The notes: a model not told the origin generated them from the sequence alone. Positions 9,799-19,501 are shown, counted from the stretch's first letter. The stretch: 64,000 nucleotides of DNA from Hyphomicrobiales bacterium (GCA_930633495.1 CAKNFJ010000001.1:2493501-2557500); one strand, 5' to 3'. A program made the numbers and translations.

Positions 9799-9815
9799 TG
9801 CCTAATTTATAGGCA
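9799..9815. promoter_or_regulatory. Possible NtrC enhancer site
   Basis: A perfect inverted repeat TGCCTA-N5-TAGGCA lies about 80-90 bp upstream of the sigma-54 promoter. The spacing of half-sites resembles NtrC dyads (TGCACC-N5-GGTGCA), though the half-site sequence matches only in part. Position and symmetry support an enhancer for glnK. Confidence 0.45.
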
Positions 9816-9850
9816 ATCGATCATCTGGAGGGCAGGCGCTCAAAATAGCG

Positions 9851-10717
9851 TCAGGCTCGGTCCGGCCTTGGTCGGACCAGGCCTTCCTGGGCGACCGAGG
9901 CGACAAGCCGGCCCTGTGTGTCGAAGATCAGACCGCGCGAGAAGCCGCGGGCGCCGGAGGTGGAGGGGCTGTCCTGCGAGTAGAGCAGCCAGTCGTCGGC
10001 ACGGAAGGGCCGGTGGAACCACATGGCGTGATCGAGGCTCGCCGCCTGGATCTTCGGATCGAAGACCGTCATGCCATGGGCGATCAGGCTGGAATCGAGC
10101 AGGAGCAGGTCGGAGGCGTAGGCGAGCACGCTCTGATGCAAGGCCGGCTCGTCGGGCAGGGGCTCCAGCGCCCGGATCCAGGCGTTGAACTTCGGTTCCA
10201 TCTTGCCGCCGGTCCGATAGCGCTCGAGCTCGACCGGCCGGATCTCGATCGGCCGCTTGCGCTGATAATAGGCCTGGATCGCGTCGGGGACGTGGGAGAG
10301 GAAGGTCTTGGCCATCTCTTCCCGGCCGGGCAATTCCTCGGGCATCGGCACCTTCGGCATCGGCATCTGGTGCTCGTAGCCCGGCTCCTCGACCTGGAAG
10401 GACGCCGACATGGCGAAGATCGCCTCGCCCTTCTGGACGGCGAGCACGCGGCGCGTCGTGAAGGAGCGACCGTCGCGCAGCCGGTCGACCTCGTAGACGA
10501 TCGGAACCTCCGGATCGCCGCCCAGCAGGAAATAGGCATGCAGCGAATGGGGCTGCCGGCCCTCGACCGTCTTGCAGGCGGCATAGAGCGACTGGGCGAT
10601 GACCTGGCCGCCGAAGACGCGCGGCCAGGTCGATTTGGGGCTGCGACCCCGGAACAGGTTGCGCTCGAGCGGTTCGAGGTCGAGAATCGCCGTCAGGGAG
10701 GCGCTGATCTGGGACAT
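9851..10717 (-). CDS. tesB: Acyl-CoA thioesterase II
   Basis: 288 residues from ATG 10717, equal to the E. coli TesB length; a GTG at 10765 would add 16 unneeded residues. Double hot-dog fold signatures are seen: LERNLFRGRSP near the N-terminus, FGGQVIAQSL, the second-repeat HAMWFHRPFRADDWLLY with the catalytic Asp, and the C-terminal GRLVASVAQEGLVR with the catalytic Gln. It hydrolyses medium and long acyl-CoA to free acid and CoA. It is divergent from the ubiquinone hydroxylase gene. Confidence 0.93.
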   Translation of the reverse strand: MSQISASLTAILDLEPLERNLFRGRSPKSTWPRVFGGQVIAQSLYAACKTVEGRQPHSLHAYFLLGGDPEVPIVYEVDRLRDGRSFTTRRVLAVQKGEAIFAMSASFQVEEPGYEHQMPMPKVPMPEELPGREEMAKTFLSHVPDAIQAYYQRKRPIEIRPVELERYRTGGKMEPKFNAWIRALEPLPDEPALHQSVLAYASDLLLLDSSLIAHGMTVFDPKIQAASLDHAMWFHRPFRADDWLLYSQDSPSTSGARGFSRGLIFDTQGRLVASVAQEGLVRPRPDRA

Positions 10718-10836
10718 GGCGGCGGGTATCGCGGTCAGGTTGACGGAGCAGCCGGCTGCCCGCACAGGGAAACCGGATCGCTTCGCATCAGCACCGAGGC
10801 ATCCCGTGCCGTCAAGACGCCAGAGGGAGCAGCAGC

Positions 10837-12084
10837 ATGGCCACGAGGCAGGATTCGGACGCTCGTATCGTCATTGCGGGCGGCGGGATCGCGGGGCTGA
10901 CCCTGGCCCTGGCGCTGAAGCAGGCGCTCGGCGGCGCCTTCGCGGTCGTCCTGGCCGATCCGATGCTGGCCGCGGCGCCACGCGCCGATAATCGCGCCTA
11001 TGCGGTGGCGGCCGGCGCCCGCGCCATGCTGGAGACGCTCGGCGTCTGGAGCGCCGTCGCGGGCTCGGCGCAGGCCATGACGGAAATGATCGTCTCCGAC
11101 AGCCGCACGAACGATGCGGTGCGTCCAGTCTTCCTGACCTTCGACGGCGAGGTCGAGCCCGGCCAGCCTTTCGCCGACATGGTCGAGAACGCGGCTCTGG
11201 TCGCGCAGCTCAAATCGGCCTGCGAGAGGGAGGGCGTCGAGCTGCGCGCGACCGGTGTGCGCCGTTTCGTGACCGAAGCGGCTGCGATCGAGATCGTCTT
11301 CGAGGACGGAGCGCGCGCGCAGGCCACGCTGCTGGTCGCGGCCGACGGTGCCCGCTCGAAGCTGCGTGAGCAGGCCGGAATCGGCTGGGTCGGCTGGAGC
11401 TACGGCCAATCCGGCATCGTCGCCACGATCGGCCATGAGCGCCCGCATCACGGCCGGGCGGTCGAGCATTTCCTGCCATCCGGGCCTTTCGCGATCTTGC
11501 CGCTGGCCGATGGCGGCAAGCTCGGCCACCGCTCCTCGATCGTCTGGACCGAGAAGACGGCGAATGTCCCTGCGCTGCTGTCGCTCGATGCCGAGGACCT
11601 CCTGGCCGAGATCGAGACGCGCTTCGGCCTTGAACTCGGCGAGATCGCGCTGGAGAGCGCGGTCAGCGCGCATCCGCTCGGCTTCGGCGTCGCCCGGCGC
11701 TTCGTGGCCGAGCGATTCGCGCTGCTTGGCGATGCCGCGCATCTGATCCACCCGATCGCGGGCCAGGGCCTCAATCTGGGCCTGAAGGATGTCGCGGCCC
11801 TGGCCGAGGCCATCGTCGATGCGGCGCGGCTCGGACTCGATCCCGGCGCGCTCGACGTGCTGGAAGGTTATGAGAAGGCGCGCCGCTTCGACACCGTCGC
11901 GATGGGCGCGGTCACAGACGGGCTGAACCGGCTGTTCTCGAACGATGCGACGCCGATCCGGCTCGCGCGCGATTTCGGGCTCGGGATCGTCGACAGGCTG
12001 CCGGGGCTGAAGCGCTTCTTCATCCGCGAGGCGGCGGGTGTCGCCGGCGCGCCGCCACGGCTGCTCCGGGGCGAGGCGCTGTAG
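10837..12084 (+). CDS. Ubiquinone biosynthesis FAD-dependent hydroxylase (UbiH/UbiF family)
   Basis: 415 residues with the three fingerprints of aromatic FAD monooxygenases: GGGIAGLTLALAL at 15-27 (ADP binding), the ATLLVAADGARSKLR motif at about 166-180, and LLGDAAHLIHPIAGQGLNLGL near residue 295-315. The GDAAHxxHPxAGQGxNLGxxD form is characteristic of the Ubi hydroxylases that add ring hydroxyls during ubiquinone synthesis. Alphaproteobacteria use several paralogues (UbiH, UbiF, UbiL, UbiM) with differing position specificity, and the sequence alone does not let me choose, so no symbol is given. Confidence 0.87.
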   Translation: MATRQDSDARIVIAGGGIAGLTLALALKQALGGAFAVVLADPMLAAAPRADNRAYAVAAGARAMLETLGVWSAVAGSAQAMTEMIVSDSRTNDAVRPVFLTFDGEVEPGQPFADMVENAALVAQLKSACEREGVELRATGVRRFVTEAAAIEIVFEDGARAQATLLVAADGARSKLREQAGIGWVGWSYGQSGIVATIGHERPHHGRAVEHFLPSGPFAILPLADGGKLGHRSSIVWTEKTANVPALLSLDAEDLLAEIETRFGLELGEIALESAVSAHPLGFGVARRFVAERFALLGDAAHLIHPIAGQGLNLGLKDVAALAEAIVDAARLGLDPGALDVLEGYEKARRFDTVAMGAVTDGLNRLFSNDATPIRLARDFGLGIVDRLPGLKRFFIREAAGVAGAPPRLLRGEAL

Positions 12085-12092
12085 GGCCTCGC

Positions 12093-12398
12093 TTATGGGG
12101 GCCAATCCTCTTCGCGCCAGTCTCGTGCCATGTGGATGACGCGCAGGATCGCGACGACCTCGCGCCCGCCTTGGGAGGCGATGGTGTAGGCGAGGATGTA
12201 GGGCAAGCGGGGAACCAGCTTCTCATAAGTTCCGCCCACGCGGCCGGGCCGTCCGGTCGCGAATTCCCCGAGCTTGTTTCCGGTTTGCTCGATGACGTCG
12301 ACGACCCGCTCGGCCGCGTCCGGATTATCCTGGGCGATGTATCCGAGGATGGTAAGGTAATCGCGCCGGGCATCGTCCGACCAGACGACCGGCTTCAT
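12093..12398 (-). CDS. RelE/ParE-family toxin
   Basis: 101 residues with the ParE-like layout: WSDDARRDYLTILGYIAQDNPDAAERVVDVI, the KLGEFATGRPGRV turn, and the late strands LPYILAYTI and EVVAILRVIHMARDW. The C-terminal IHMARDW resembles the IxHxxRxW ending of ParE proteins, which poison DNA gyrase; RelE relatives instead cut mRNA at the ribosome, so the target is not settled. It overlaps the antitoxin frame by 4 bp (ATGA), as expected of a translationally coupled pair. Confidence 0.85.
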   Translation of the reverse strand: MKPVVWSDDARRDYLTILGYIAQDNPDAAERVVDVIEQTGNKLGEFATGRPGRVGGTYEKLVPRLPYILAYTIASQGGREVVAILRVIHMARDWREEDWPP

Positions 12399-12664
12399 TC
12401 CCGGTCGGCTTTCCGACGCCTCGCATCCGCGACGATACGGCGAGCGTCGGCGATGACCTCGTCATGGGGCACGACCCGACCGGCCTCGACATCGGCCAAG
12501 CCGCGCTTGATTCCCTCGATGATCTGGAGCTCGCGGTCGACGTAAGCCGAGATCGCTTCGCTGGCGAGGAAGGATTTGCTGCGCCGGGTGCCCGCCGCGA
12601 TGCGCTCAAGCTTGCGCTTGGTTTCGGCCGAAACCCGGATCGTCATGGTTTCCGTCGCGGCCAT
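12395..12664 (-). CDS. Ribbon-helix-helix (CopG-like) antitoxin
   Basis: 89 residues from the ATG at 12664. The N-terminal 45 residues form a ribbon-helix-helix: TMTIRVSAETKRKLERIA then SKSFLASEAISAYVDRE. The charged C-terminal half is the likely toxin-wrapping tail. The frame is open a further 13 codons upstream through the palindrome at 12669-12712, but those codons have no RHH similarity and lie within the probable operator. It precedes and overlaps the toxin gene. Confidence 0.85.
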   Translation of the reverse strand: MAATETMTIRVSAETKRKLERIAAGTRRSKSFLASEAISAYVDRELQIIEGIKRGLADVEAGRVVPHDEVIADARRIVADARRRKADRE

Positions 12665-12668
12665 CGCT

Positions 12669-12712
12669 TCGACCCTTGTGTTGGCATGTGTACATCCTAA
12701 CACAAGGGTCGA
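12669..12712. promoter_or_regulatory. Probable antitoxin operator: 14-bp inverted repeat
   Basis: TCGACCCTTGTGTT (12669-12682) is matched exactly by its complement at 12699-12712. The 16-bp spacer contains a smaller ATGT/ACAT dyad. The site ends four bases before the antitoxin start codon, the usual place for autorepression by an RHH antitoxin. It could also act as a terminator for the upstream Trm112-like gene. Confidence 0.7.
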
Positions 12713-12728
12713 AACAGGCCAAATGACT

Positions 12729-12923
12729 TCACTCCTCCAGCGGCCGTGCCTCTTCCGGCAGCATGATCGGGATGCCGTCGCGGATCGGATAGGCCAGCTT
12801 CGCGGCCCGGCTGATCAGTTCCTGCTTCGCCGCATCGTATTCGAGCGTCGCCTTGGTCAGAGGGCAGACCAGGATTTCGAGCAGCTTGGGGTCGATGCGG
12901 GTGCTGGTGTCGGTTTCGGTCAT
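12729..12923 (-). CDS. Trm112-family zinc-ribbon-like protein
   Basis: 64 residues matching the small bacterial Trm112/YcaR family: [20 protein letters not shown], then [30 protein letters not shown]. In eukaryotes and archaea Trm112 is an activating partner of methyltransferases; the bacterial role is less clear. Only one cysteine (VCP) is kept, as in many alphaproteobacterial members, so zinc binding by a full ribbon is unlikely. It lies 14 bp downstream of the NAD-glutamate dehydrogenase stop and is probably co-transcribed. Confidence 0.9.
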   Translation of the reverse strand: MTETDTSTRIDPKLLEILVCPLTKATLEYDAAKQELISRAAKLAYPIRDGIPIMLPEEARPLEE

Positions 12924-12937
12924 TCGTCTCGTCCGGT

Positions 12938-15900
12938 TCAGCCGCGCTTGCGCGGCAGGTCGGCCAGCATGCCGGCCGCGACCATGAGCTTCGGCAAGGT
13001 GAGGCCGGAGCTTGTGATCGCGCTGACGGTGCTGCGAGTGCGCTCCGCCTCCTCGCCGCGTTCCGCGAGCCAGCTTTCCAGCGTGCCCGCGCCCTTGGCC
13101 GAAGCGGCAACCTCCTCGGTGAGGTTGGACTGGGCGTCGTCGAGCGTCTCCAGGGCGCGCTCGCGGGCGAGGCGCTCGTAATCGTCGGTCGCTGGCACCG
13201 CTGCCGCCGCAGCCTTCAGGCTCGACAGGCCGAACAGCGCATCGATGCCGAAATGGATCCGCGCGACGTCACCGATCTTGCGCTTGCTGCGCTCGGCGAT
13301 GTCGACGATGTCGGTCGCCTCCGCCAGAGCCGGCAGGCTGGCGACGCGGGCGGCGAGCGCCTCCGGCACGCCTTCCGAGGTCAGCACTGCGATGCGGGCG
13401 AGGCGGGCCTGCGATGCGGCCTCGGGCAGCAGGCTGCCGAGTTCCGCCGACAGTTCCTTCACGCCCTTGGCGTAGCGGGCGATCGTCTGCTCGATCGTGC
13501 CGGGTTTGGCCACGCCGCGCCGCAGGAACCAGCTCATCCGGTTGGTGACGAGTTCCTGGGCCGCGGCGTAGAGGCCGAGCTGAGTCTTGCCGGGAATCCT
13601 GGCGTCGAGCGCGTCGATCTCGCCGTTGAGCGTGAACAGGTCGAAGGAATCGCGGGCGATGGCGTAGGCAGCGGCGATGGCGGGCGCGCCCGAGCGGGTC
13701 AGCGCCGCCAGAACCGGCACCAGCGCCGGGCCGCCGCGGTTGACGATCGCGTTGGCGAGTTGCGTCGCCACGATCTCGCGCCTCAGCTTGTGGCTGGCGA
13801 TGGCATCCGGATAGGCGTCCCGCAGCGCCTTCGGGAAATAGCGGATGAGTTCGCTGGCGAGATAGGGGTCGTCCGGCACCGAGGATTCGAGCAGCGCGTC
13901 GTGCAGCGAGAGCTTGGCATAGGCGAGTAGCACGGCGAGTTCCGGCCGGGTCAGGCCTTCGCTGCGTTTCTCGCGCTCGGCGAGCTGGGCGTCGCTCGGC
14001 AGATACTCGACCGATCGGTCGAGCCTTCCGTCCTGCTCCAGCGTCTGCATCAGGAAGCGCAGGCCGGGCGTTGCCGCGGCGCCTTGCGCCTCGGTCAGCG
14101 AGAGCGCGAGTGTCTGCAGGTAGTTGTTGCGCAGGACGAGGAGGCCGACCTCGTCGGTCATCGCGGCGAGCAATTCGTTACGCTTGTCTTCCTTCAGACG
14201 GCCGTCCGTCACCGGACCGGCGAGCGCGATCTTGATGTTGACCTCGACGTCGGAGGTGTTGACGCCGGCCGAGTTGTCGATCGCGTCGGTGTTGAGTTTC
14301 ACGCCCTTGCGCGCCGCCTCGATGCGGCCGCGCTGGGTCACGCCGAGATTGGCGCCCTCGCCGATGACCCGGGCCCGGAGATCGTTGCCGGCGATGCGGA
14401 TCGCATCGTTGGCGCGGTCGCCGACCTGCGCGTCGGATTCGTCATGGGCGCGGATATAGGTGCCGATGCCGCCGAACCAGAGCAGATCGACGCGCGCCTT
14501 GAGGATCGCCGTCATCAGTTCCGGCGGCGAGACCTCGGCCTTGTCGAGGTCGAGCAGGGCGCGGATCTCGGCCGAGAGCGGGATGCTCTTGGCCGAGCGC
14601 GAGAAGATGCCGCCGCCCTTCGAGATCAGCGTCTTGTCGTAATCCTGCCAGGACGAGCGCGGCAGGGCGAAGAGGCGCTGGCGCTCGGCGAGCGAGCTCG
14701 CCGGATCGGGATTCGGATCGAGGAAGATGTCGCGGTGGTCGAAGGCCGCGACGAGCTTGATCGCCGGCGAGAGCAGCATGCCGTTGCCGAAGACGTCGCC
14801 CGACATGTCGCCGACGCCGGCGACGGTGAAGGGCGTCGTCTGGATATCGATATCGACCTCGCGGAAGTGGCGCTTCACCGCTTCCCAGGCGCCGCGCGCC
14901 GTGATGCCCATGCCCTTATGGTCGTAGCCCTGCGAGCCGCCGGAGGCGAAGGCATCGCCGAGCCAGTGGTGCTTCTCCAGCGAGATCGTGTTGGCGGTGT
15001 CGGAGAAGGTCGCCGTGCCCTTGTCGGCGGCGACGACGAGATAGGGGTCGTCGCCGTCATGGCGCACCGTGTCCGGCGGCGGCACGATGGTTTCGCCGTC
15101 GAGGTTGTCGGTGAGCTCGAGCAGGTTGCGGATGAAGATGCGGTAGCTTTCCGTGCCCTCGGCGAGCCAGGCGGCGCGGTCGGAGGCTGGCGGCAGCTGC
15201 TTCGGCACGAAGCCGCCCTTGGCACCGACCGGCACGATCACGGCGTTCTTGACCTGCTGCGCCTTGACCAGGCCGAGCACTTCGGTGCGGAAGTCCTGCG
15301 GCCGGTCCGACCAGCGCAGGCCGCCGCGCGCGACCTTGCCGAAGCGCATATGCACGCCCTCGACACGCGGCGAATAGACGAAGATCTCGTAGAGCGGGCG
15401 CGGCAGCGGCAGCCCGTCCACCTTGGCGCAATCGAACTTGAAGGTGATGGTCTGGCGCGGATGGCCGTCCGGGCCGATCTGGAAGAAGTTCGTGCGCAGC
15501 GCCGCGTCGACCAGATTGATCAGGCGGCGCAGGATGCGGTCCTCGTCGAGGCTGGTGACGGCGTCGAGCGCCTCCTCGATCTCGGCGCGCTTCTGGGCCA
15601 TGCGCTGCTCGCGCTCGGCGCCCGGGATGCGCGGGTCGAACTTGGCGTTGAAATAGGCGATCAGGCCCGAGGCGATGCCGGGATGGCGGGTCAGCGCATC
15701 GGCGATGTAGCCTTGGGCGTAAGGTGCGCCAGCCTGCCGGAGATAGCGACCGAAGGCGCGCAGCAGCGCCGCCTCGCGCCAGGCGAGTCCGGCGGCAAGC
15801 ACGAGCTGGTCGAAACGGTCGGATTCGGCCAGCCCACGGAACTGCGCCATCAGCGCCGCCTCGATCGTCGGATCGAGATGCTCGATGTCGATCTCGCCGT

Positions 15901-17773
15901 CGTCGGCGCGCTCCAGCGACATGTCGTGCAGCCAGACGCGGGCGTCCTCGCCGGTCCCCTGCGGCATGACGTTGTAGGTCCGCTCGTTGACGACGCGGAA
16001 GCCCATGTTCTCGAGCAGCGGCACGCGGGCCGAGAGCGAGATCGGCGCGCCGCGCGAGAACACCTTGAGGTTGGCGCGCTTGGCGTCGTCGCCTTCGCGG
16101 CGGTAGAGATTGACGGCGCGGCCCCGCTCCGGCGAGAGCTGCTGGAGCATCTCGATATCGACGAGGGCGTCGGCGGCCGAGAAGCGCTCGCGATAGGCGG
16201 CGCCGAAGGCTTCCGCGTAGCGCTCCGCCAGCGCGCGGGCGGCGGGCCCGGCCTTCTCCTGGTCGAGCACGTCCTTCAGCCCGTCGCCCCAGGTGCGGAC
16301 GATGGCGCTGATGCCCGATTCGAGGGTGGCGCGGTCGATGCGCGGGGTTTTGCCCTCGTCGCGACCGATGATGTAGTGGGTGCGCGACAGCGGCCCTTCC
16401 GGATAGGCCGGATAGGCGGCCGAGAGGCGGCCATTATAGATCCGGGCCAGGAACTCGCCGACGCGCTGGCGCACCGTGGTGTCGTAGCGGTCCTTCGGAA
16501 TGAAGACGAGGATCGAGACGAAACGGTCGAATTCGTCGACGCGGGCGAGCGCCCGGATGCGTGGCCGCTCGGTGAGCTGCAGGATGTCGAGCGCGAACTG
16601 CTCCAGCGTCGTCACGTCGATCTGGAAGAGCTCGTCGCGGGGATAGGCGTCGAGCACGTTCATCAGCGCGCGGCCGGAATAGCTCGCCGGGTCGAAGCCG
16701 ATGTTCTTGGCGACGCGCGCGACCTTCAGCCGCAGATAGGGAATGGCGCGGGCCGAGCCGGTATAGGCGTTCGAGGTCAGGAGGCCGACGATGCGCAGCT
16801 CGCCGTCGAGCCGGCCGTCCGGCGTGAACAGCTTGACGCCGACATAGTCGAGATGGACGCGCCGGTGGACGCGGCTCTTGACGTTGGCCTTGGTGATGAT
16901 GAGCGCCTGGGGCTTTGCCAGGAAGGAGCGCAGCTCCGGCGTGACCGTGACCAGCTCACGGCCCTTGCGCAGGACCTTGACCGTGGGATCGCGCAGGATG
17001 CCGAGGCCCGAGCCCTCGATCGGGTCGGCGGCGACGTCGCCGCCGGGGAAACGGTAGGCCCGGATGCCGAGCAGGGTGAAATTGTCGCCGGCGATCCATT
17101 CGAGGAACTGCAGCGCCTCGTTGATCTCGTCCTCCGGCAGCGGCGGCGGATTGGCGCGGTAGGCCTGGATCACCTCGGTGATGCGGCCGCGCATCGCGGC
17201 CCAGTCGTCGACCGCGAGCGCGACATCGGCATAGACGTGTTCGAGACCCGCGCGCAGCTTCTCGCGCGCTTCGGGCGTATCGATGCGCGGAATGTGAATG
17301 TGGAGCAGGCTCTCGCGCCGCGTGCCTTCGGGCGCGCGGCCGGTCGCTTCGCCGGCGAGCGAGGCGAACTTGCCCTTGGCGTCGCGCGCCACGGCCAGGA
17401 TCGGATGGGCGACGAGGCGGGGCTCGTAGCCCTGCTCCTGCAGCTCGGCGAGCGTCGAATCGAGCAGGAACGGCTTGTTGTCGTTGACGACCTCCAGGAT
17501 GGTGACCTGGCGGCGCCGGTCGCCCTCGCCGAATTCGTCGTCGCGGAAGCGCAGGTTGATGGTTTCCGGTTTGCGCGTTTCGGCGAGCTGGTCGTAGGCG
17601 GCGGCAGCGGCGCCGGCCAGCATGGCCGGTGGCGGGGCTTCGAGATCTTCGGCGACGGAACGACCGTAGAGCAGGCGGGGAAACTCGGCGGGCATCGTGC
17701 CCTTGAGGCCGGTGGCCGCGGCTTCGATCGCTGCGATCGCCCCCGCGGTCGCGTTCGTCACCCGTTTGCCCAT
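12938..17773 (-). CDS. gdhB: NAD-specific glutamate dehydrogenase, large (180 kDa) class
   Basis: 1611 residues, the size of the GDH180 class of Pseudomonas, Streptomyces and Caulobacter. The N-terminal half (about 1-730) is the regulatory region with ACT-like segments. The catalytic core begins near residue 810 with [20 protein letters not shown], followed by the glutamate-site lysine in [12 protein letters not shown] near 850 and the NAD-binding [15 protein letters not shown] near 990. It oxidatively deaminates glutamate to 2-oxoglutarate, supplying the citric acid cycle. It is divergent from an AhpD-like gene. The long opposite-strand open frames here reflect high G+C. Confidence 0.96.
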   Translation of the reverse strand: MGKRVTNATAGAIAAIEAAATGLKGTMPAEFPRLLYGRSVAEDLEAPPPAMLAGAAAAAYDQLAETRKPETINLRFRDDEFGEGDRRRQVTILEVVNDNKPFLLDSTLAELQEQGYEPRLVAHPILAVARDAKGKFASLAGEATGRAPEGTRRESLLHIHIPRIDTPEAREKLRAGLEHVYADVALAVDDWAAMRGRITEVIQAYRANPPPLPEDEINEALQFLEWIAGDNFTLLGIRAYRFPGGDVAADPIEGSGLGILRDPTVKVLRKGRELVTVTPELRSFLAKPQALIITKANVKSRVHRRVHLDYVGVKLFTPDGRLDGELRIVGLLTSNAYTGSARAIPYLRLKVARVAKNIGFDPASYSGRALMNVLDAYPRDELFQIDVTTLEQFALDILQLTERPRIRALARVDEFDRFVSILVFIPKDRYDTTVRQRVGEFLARIYNGRLSAAYPAYPEGPLSRTHYIIGRDEGKTPRIDRATLESGISAIVRTWGDGLKDVLDQEKAGPAARALAERYAEAFGAAYRERFSAADALVDIEMLQQLSPERGRAVNLYRREGDDAKRANLKVFSRGAPISLSARVPLLENMGFRVVNERTYNVMPQGTGEDARVWLHDMSLERADDGEIDIEHLDPTIEAALMAQFRGLAESDRFDQLVLAAGLAWREAALLRAFGRYLRQAGAPYAQGYIADALTRHPGIASGLIAYFNAKFDPRIPGAEREQRMAQKRAEIEEALDAVTSLDEDRILRRLINLVDAALRTNFFQIGPDGHPRQTITFKFDCAKVDGLPLPRPLYEIFVYSPRVEGVHMRFGKVARGGLRWSDRPQDFRTEVLGLVKAQQVKNAVIVPVGAKGGFVPKQLPPASDRAAWLAEGTESYRIFIRNLLELTDNLDGETIVPPPDTVRHDGDDPYLVVAADKGTATFSDTANTISLEKHHWLGDAFASGGSQGYDHKGMGITARGAWEAVKRHFREVDIDIQTTPFTVAGVGDMSGDVFGNGMLLSPAIKLVAAFDHRDIFLDPNPDPASSLAERQRLFALPRSSWQDYDKTLISKGGGIFSRSAKSIPLSAEIRALLDLDKAEVSPPELMTAILKARVDLLWFGGIGTYIRAHDESDAQVGDRANDAIRIAGNDLRARVIGEGANLGVTQRGRIEAARKGVKLNTDAIDNSAGVNTSDVEVNIKIALAGPVTDGRLKEDKRNELLAAMTDEVGLLVLRNNYLQTLALSLTEAQGAAATPGLRFLMQTLEQDGRLDRSVEYLPSDAQLAEREKRSEGLTRPELAVLLAYAKLSLHDALLESSVPDDPYLASELIRYFPKALRDAYPDAIASHKLRREIVATQLANAIVNRGGPALVPVLAALTRSGAPAIAAAYAIARDSFDLFTLNGEIDALDARIPGKTQLGLYAAAQELVTNRMSWFLRRGVAKPGTIEQTIARYAKGVKELSAELGSLLPEAASQARLARIAVLTSEGVPEALAARVASLPALAEATDIVDIAERSKRKIGDVARIHFGIDALFGLSSLKAAAAAVPATDDYERLARERALETLDDAQSNLTEEVAASAKGAGTLESWLAERGEEAERTRSTVSAITSSGLTLPKLMVAAGMLADLPRKRG

Positions 17774-17884
17774 GTTTCACCCCAGTTGTTTTGCAGCAGC
17801 GATGGCATAGGCTGCGCAGGGTTTCAACTTTGCCTTGCCTGAAAAAGCGGCAAACTTGCCGCCCAGGATCGAACAGGATGCACC

Positions 17885-18502
17885 ATGGCGACGAAGAATG
17901 ACAAACCGAAGGTGGGCGAGGAGCCGGTGCGTCAGGATGCCCCGCCCCGCGTCATGGCGCTCGCGCTGAAGCCCGGCCAGCTCTCACCGGAGAACGAGGC
18001 CTATTTCGAGAAGTGCCGGGACAAGCTCGGCTTCGTGCCGAATGTGCTGACCTCCTACGCCCAAGACGACGCCAAGCTCTCGGCCTTCGCGCTGTTCTAC
18101 AACGATCTCATGCTCGCCCCTTCCGGCCTGTCGAAGCTGGAGCGGGAAATGATCGCGGTCGCGGTGTCGAGCGTGAACCGCTGCTATTACTGCCTCACGG
18201 CGCATGGCGCGGCGGTGCGGCAGCTCTCCGGCGATCCCGTGCTGGGCGAGATGCTGGTGATGAACTACCGGGCGGCGGAGCTCTCGACGCGGCATCGCGC
18301 GATGCTCGACTTTTCGGTGAAGCTGACCGAGGCGCCGCATCTGATCGGGGACGAGGACCGCGAGGCCCTGCGCAAGGCCGGCTTCACCGAGCGCGACATC
18401 TGGGACATCGGCGCGGTGGCGTCGTTCTACAACATGTCGAACCGGATGGCTTCGGCCGTCGATATGCGGCCCAACGCCGAATACCACGGCCAGGCGCGGT
18501 AG
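17885..18502 (+). CDS. AhpD-like peroxidase-related protein (carboxymuconolactone decarboxylase fold)
   Basis: 205 residues. The core at about 70-170 has EREMIAVAVSSVNRCYYCLTAHGAAVR, an AhpD-type CxxC with the following His, inside the CMD alpha-helical fold. FTERDIWDIGAVASFYNMSNRMA is the characteristic C-terminal half of the 'uncharacterized peroxidase-related' subfamily. AhpD proteins reduce peroxide through the CxxC and lipoamide-linked partners; the physiological partner here is unknown. The gene is monocistronic and divergent from the GDH gene. Confidence 0.85.
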   Translation: MATKNDKPKVGEEPVRQDAPPRVMALALKPGQLSPENEAYFEKCRDKLGFVPNVLTSYAQDDAKLSAFALFYNDLMLAPSGLSKLEREMIAVAVSSVNRCYYCLTAHGAAVRQLSGDPVLGEMLVMNYRAAELSTRHRAMLDFSVKLTEAPHLIGDEDREALRKAGFTERDIWDIGAVASFYNMSNRMASAVDMRPNAEYHGQAR

Positions 18503-18573
18503 AAACTCGGTCCTCTTCCGTCATTTCGGGGCTTCGCGCAGCGATTCGCCTGGGATTTGCGAATAGGCGTTTG

Positions 18574-18668
18574 CCGTCATGGTCGGGCTTGTCCCGACCA
18601 TCCACGTCTTCGCTGGCCGGAGATCGTGGTCAAGACGTGGATGCTCGCCACAAGGGTGAGCATGACGG
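18574..18668. repeat. Intergenic palindrome (GTCATGGTCGGGCTTG type)
   Basis: CCGTCATGGTCGGGCTTG opens the element, AAGACGTGGATGCTCG and GAGCATGACGG close it, and an inner pair CCACGTCTT/AAGACGTGG forms the long stem. A partial copy of the same family starts near 18519. The repeat follows the AhpD-like gene. Confidence 0.7.
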
Positions 18669-18700
18669 AATTGGAACGATGGCGGTGGCTCCGGAAGCCC

Positions 18701-18830
18701 AAAAGAAAAACGGCCGGCGCAAACGCCAGCCGCTAGTTGGCCTCGACTCGGTGGCCCGGCTCCACCCGAACTCCGGGGGGCTGGGGGGCTGACAAACCGG
18801 CGTTCAGCGAAACCGGGCCGTCGAGGCAAC
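18701..18830 (-). ncRNA. Candidate structured small RNA with intrinsic terminator
   Basis: On the minus strand a nine-pair hairpin (18711-18719 with 18724-18732, four-base loop, one G-U pair) runs into TTTTTCTTTT at 18710-18701, a strong terminator with no protein gene before it. Just upstream, two collinear stems enclose a C-rich loop: 18820-18827 pairs with 18740-18747 (8 bp) and 18813-18819 pairs with 18753-18759 (7 bp). The loop carries two CCCCCC runs. No frame here looks like a protein. The 5' end is not defined; the span given covers the paired core. I could not match it to a known RNA family, including tmRNA, 4.5S or RNase P RNA. The rest of the 18503-19008 gap holds only the palindrome. 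Confidence 0.5.
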
Positions 18831-19008
18831 GCCGGGAGTTGAGCGGCGCAAATTGGCGGTCCCTTGACGCGTTCGCGGCGAAAATGGGGCATTTGCGACG
18901 AATGCCGACCCAGCGCCGGAGAGGAGGGCGAGGCGGTCCCTTGCCAGCGCAGCACTGCGGGCGCATCATCCGTGCTGTATCTCGTGAGGCTCCGCTCAGG
19001 GAGGCGCC

Positions 19009-19377
19009 ATGAGCGAAAGCGAATCGCCGCAATCGCAACCGGCCGGCGCGGTCGTCCATTTTCCGGCGCCGGCCCGGCCCATGACCGTTACCTTCGACCG
19101 GCGCGAGCTCAGCGAACTGCTCAATCTCTACGGCCGCATGGTCGCGGCTGGCGAGTGGCGCGACTACGCCATCGATTTCCTGAAGGACAAGGCCCAGTTT
19201 TCGGTGTTCCGGCGTTCGTCCGAAATGCCGCTCTACCGAATCGTCAAGGATCCGGCGCTGGCGCGCCGGCAGGGTGCCTATTCGGTCGTCGCGGCCACCG
19301 GCCTGATTCTGAAGCGCGGCTCGGAGCTCTCGCGAGTCCTGAAAGTGCTGGACAAGCAGCTCAGCGTGGTGAGTTAG
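19009..19377 (+). CDS. DUF2794 domain protein
   Basis: 122 residues recognised as the alphaproteobacterial DUF2794 family: a basic, hydrophilic start, then VTFDRRELSELLNLYGRMVAAGEWRDYAIDFL, FSVFRRSSEMPLYRIVKDP and the AYSVVAATGLILKRG strand. Function is unknown; the protein is cytosolic by sequence, without signal or membrane segment. A GGGAGGCGCC ribosome-binding region precedes the ATG. It is flanked by intergenic palindromes on both sides and appears monocistronic. Confidence 0.85.
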   Translation: MSESESPQSQPAGAVVHFPAPARPMTVTFDRRELSELLNLYGRMVAAGEWRDYAIDFLKDKAQFSVFRRSSEMPLYRIVKDPALARRQGAYSVVAATGLILKRGSELSRVLKVLDKQLSVVS

Positions 19378-19402
19378 GCGCAGGCGATTTTCTGAAAATG
19401 CT

Positions 19403-19501
19403 GCCGTCATTCCGGGCTTGACCCGGAATCCATCGTAGAGCGCCGCGCCCTTCGATGGATTCCGGATCGGCGCCGCTTCGCGGCTTGTCCGGAATGACGG
19501 C
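19403..19501. repeat. Intergenic palindrome (CCGTCATTCCGGGCTTG type)
   Basis: GCCGTCATTCCGG at the left is mirrored by CCGGAATGACGGC at the right. Inner segments ATCCATCG and CGATGGAT pair as well. The element fills the gap between the convergent DUF2794 and GNAT genes. Confidence 0.8.

Noticed and set aside
14084..17842. Very long plus-strand open frame opposite the NAD-glutamate dehydrogenase gene
   Set aside because: Its translation is an Arg/Asp/Ala-rich mirror of the dehydrogenase codons with no domain. The minus-strand protein has complete catalytic motifs.
18701..18900. tmRNA or other known housekeeping RNA
   Set aside because: A GCAAACGCC stretch and a GGCTCCACC end first suggested a permuted tmRNA, but there is no tag frame with a normal length, no TTCGA T-arm, and the terminator is on the other strand.
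18521..19410. Minus-strand protein frames in the gap before and across DUF2794
   Set aside because: They run through the palindrome and the coding strand of DUF2794 and show no family similarity.
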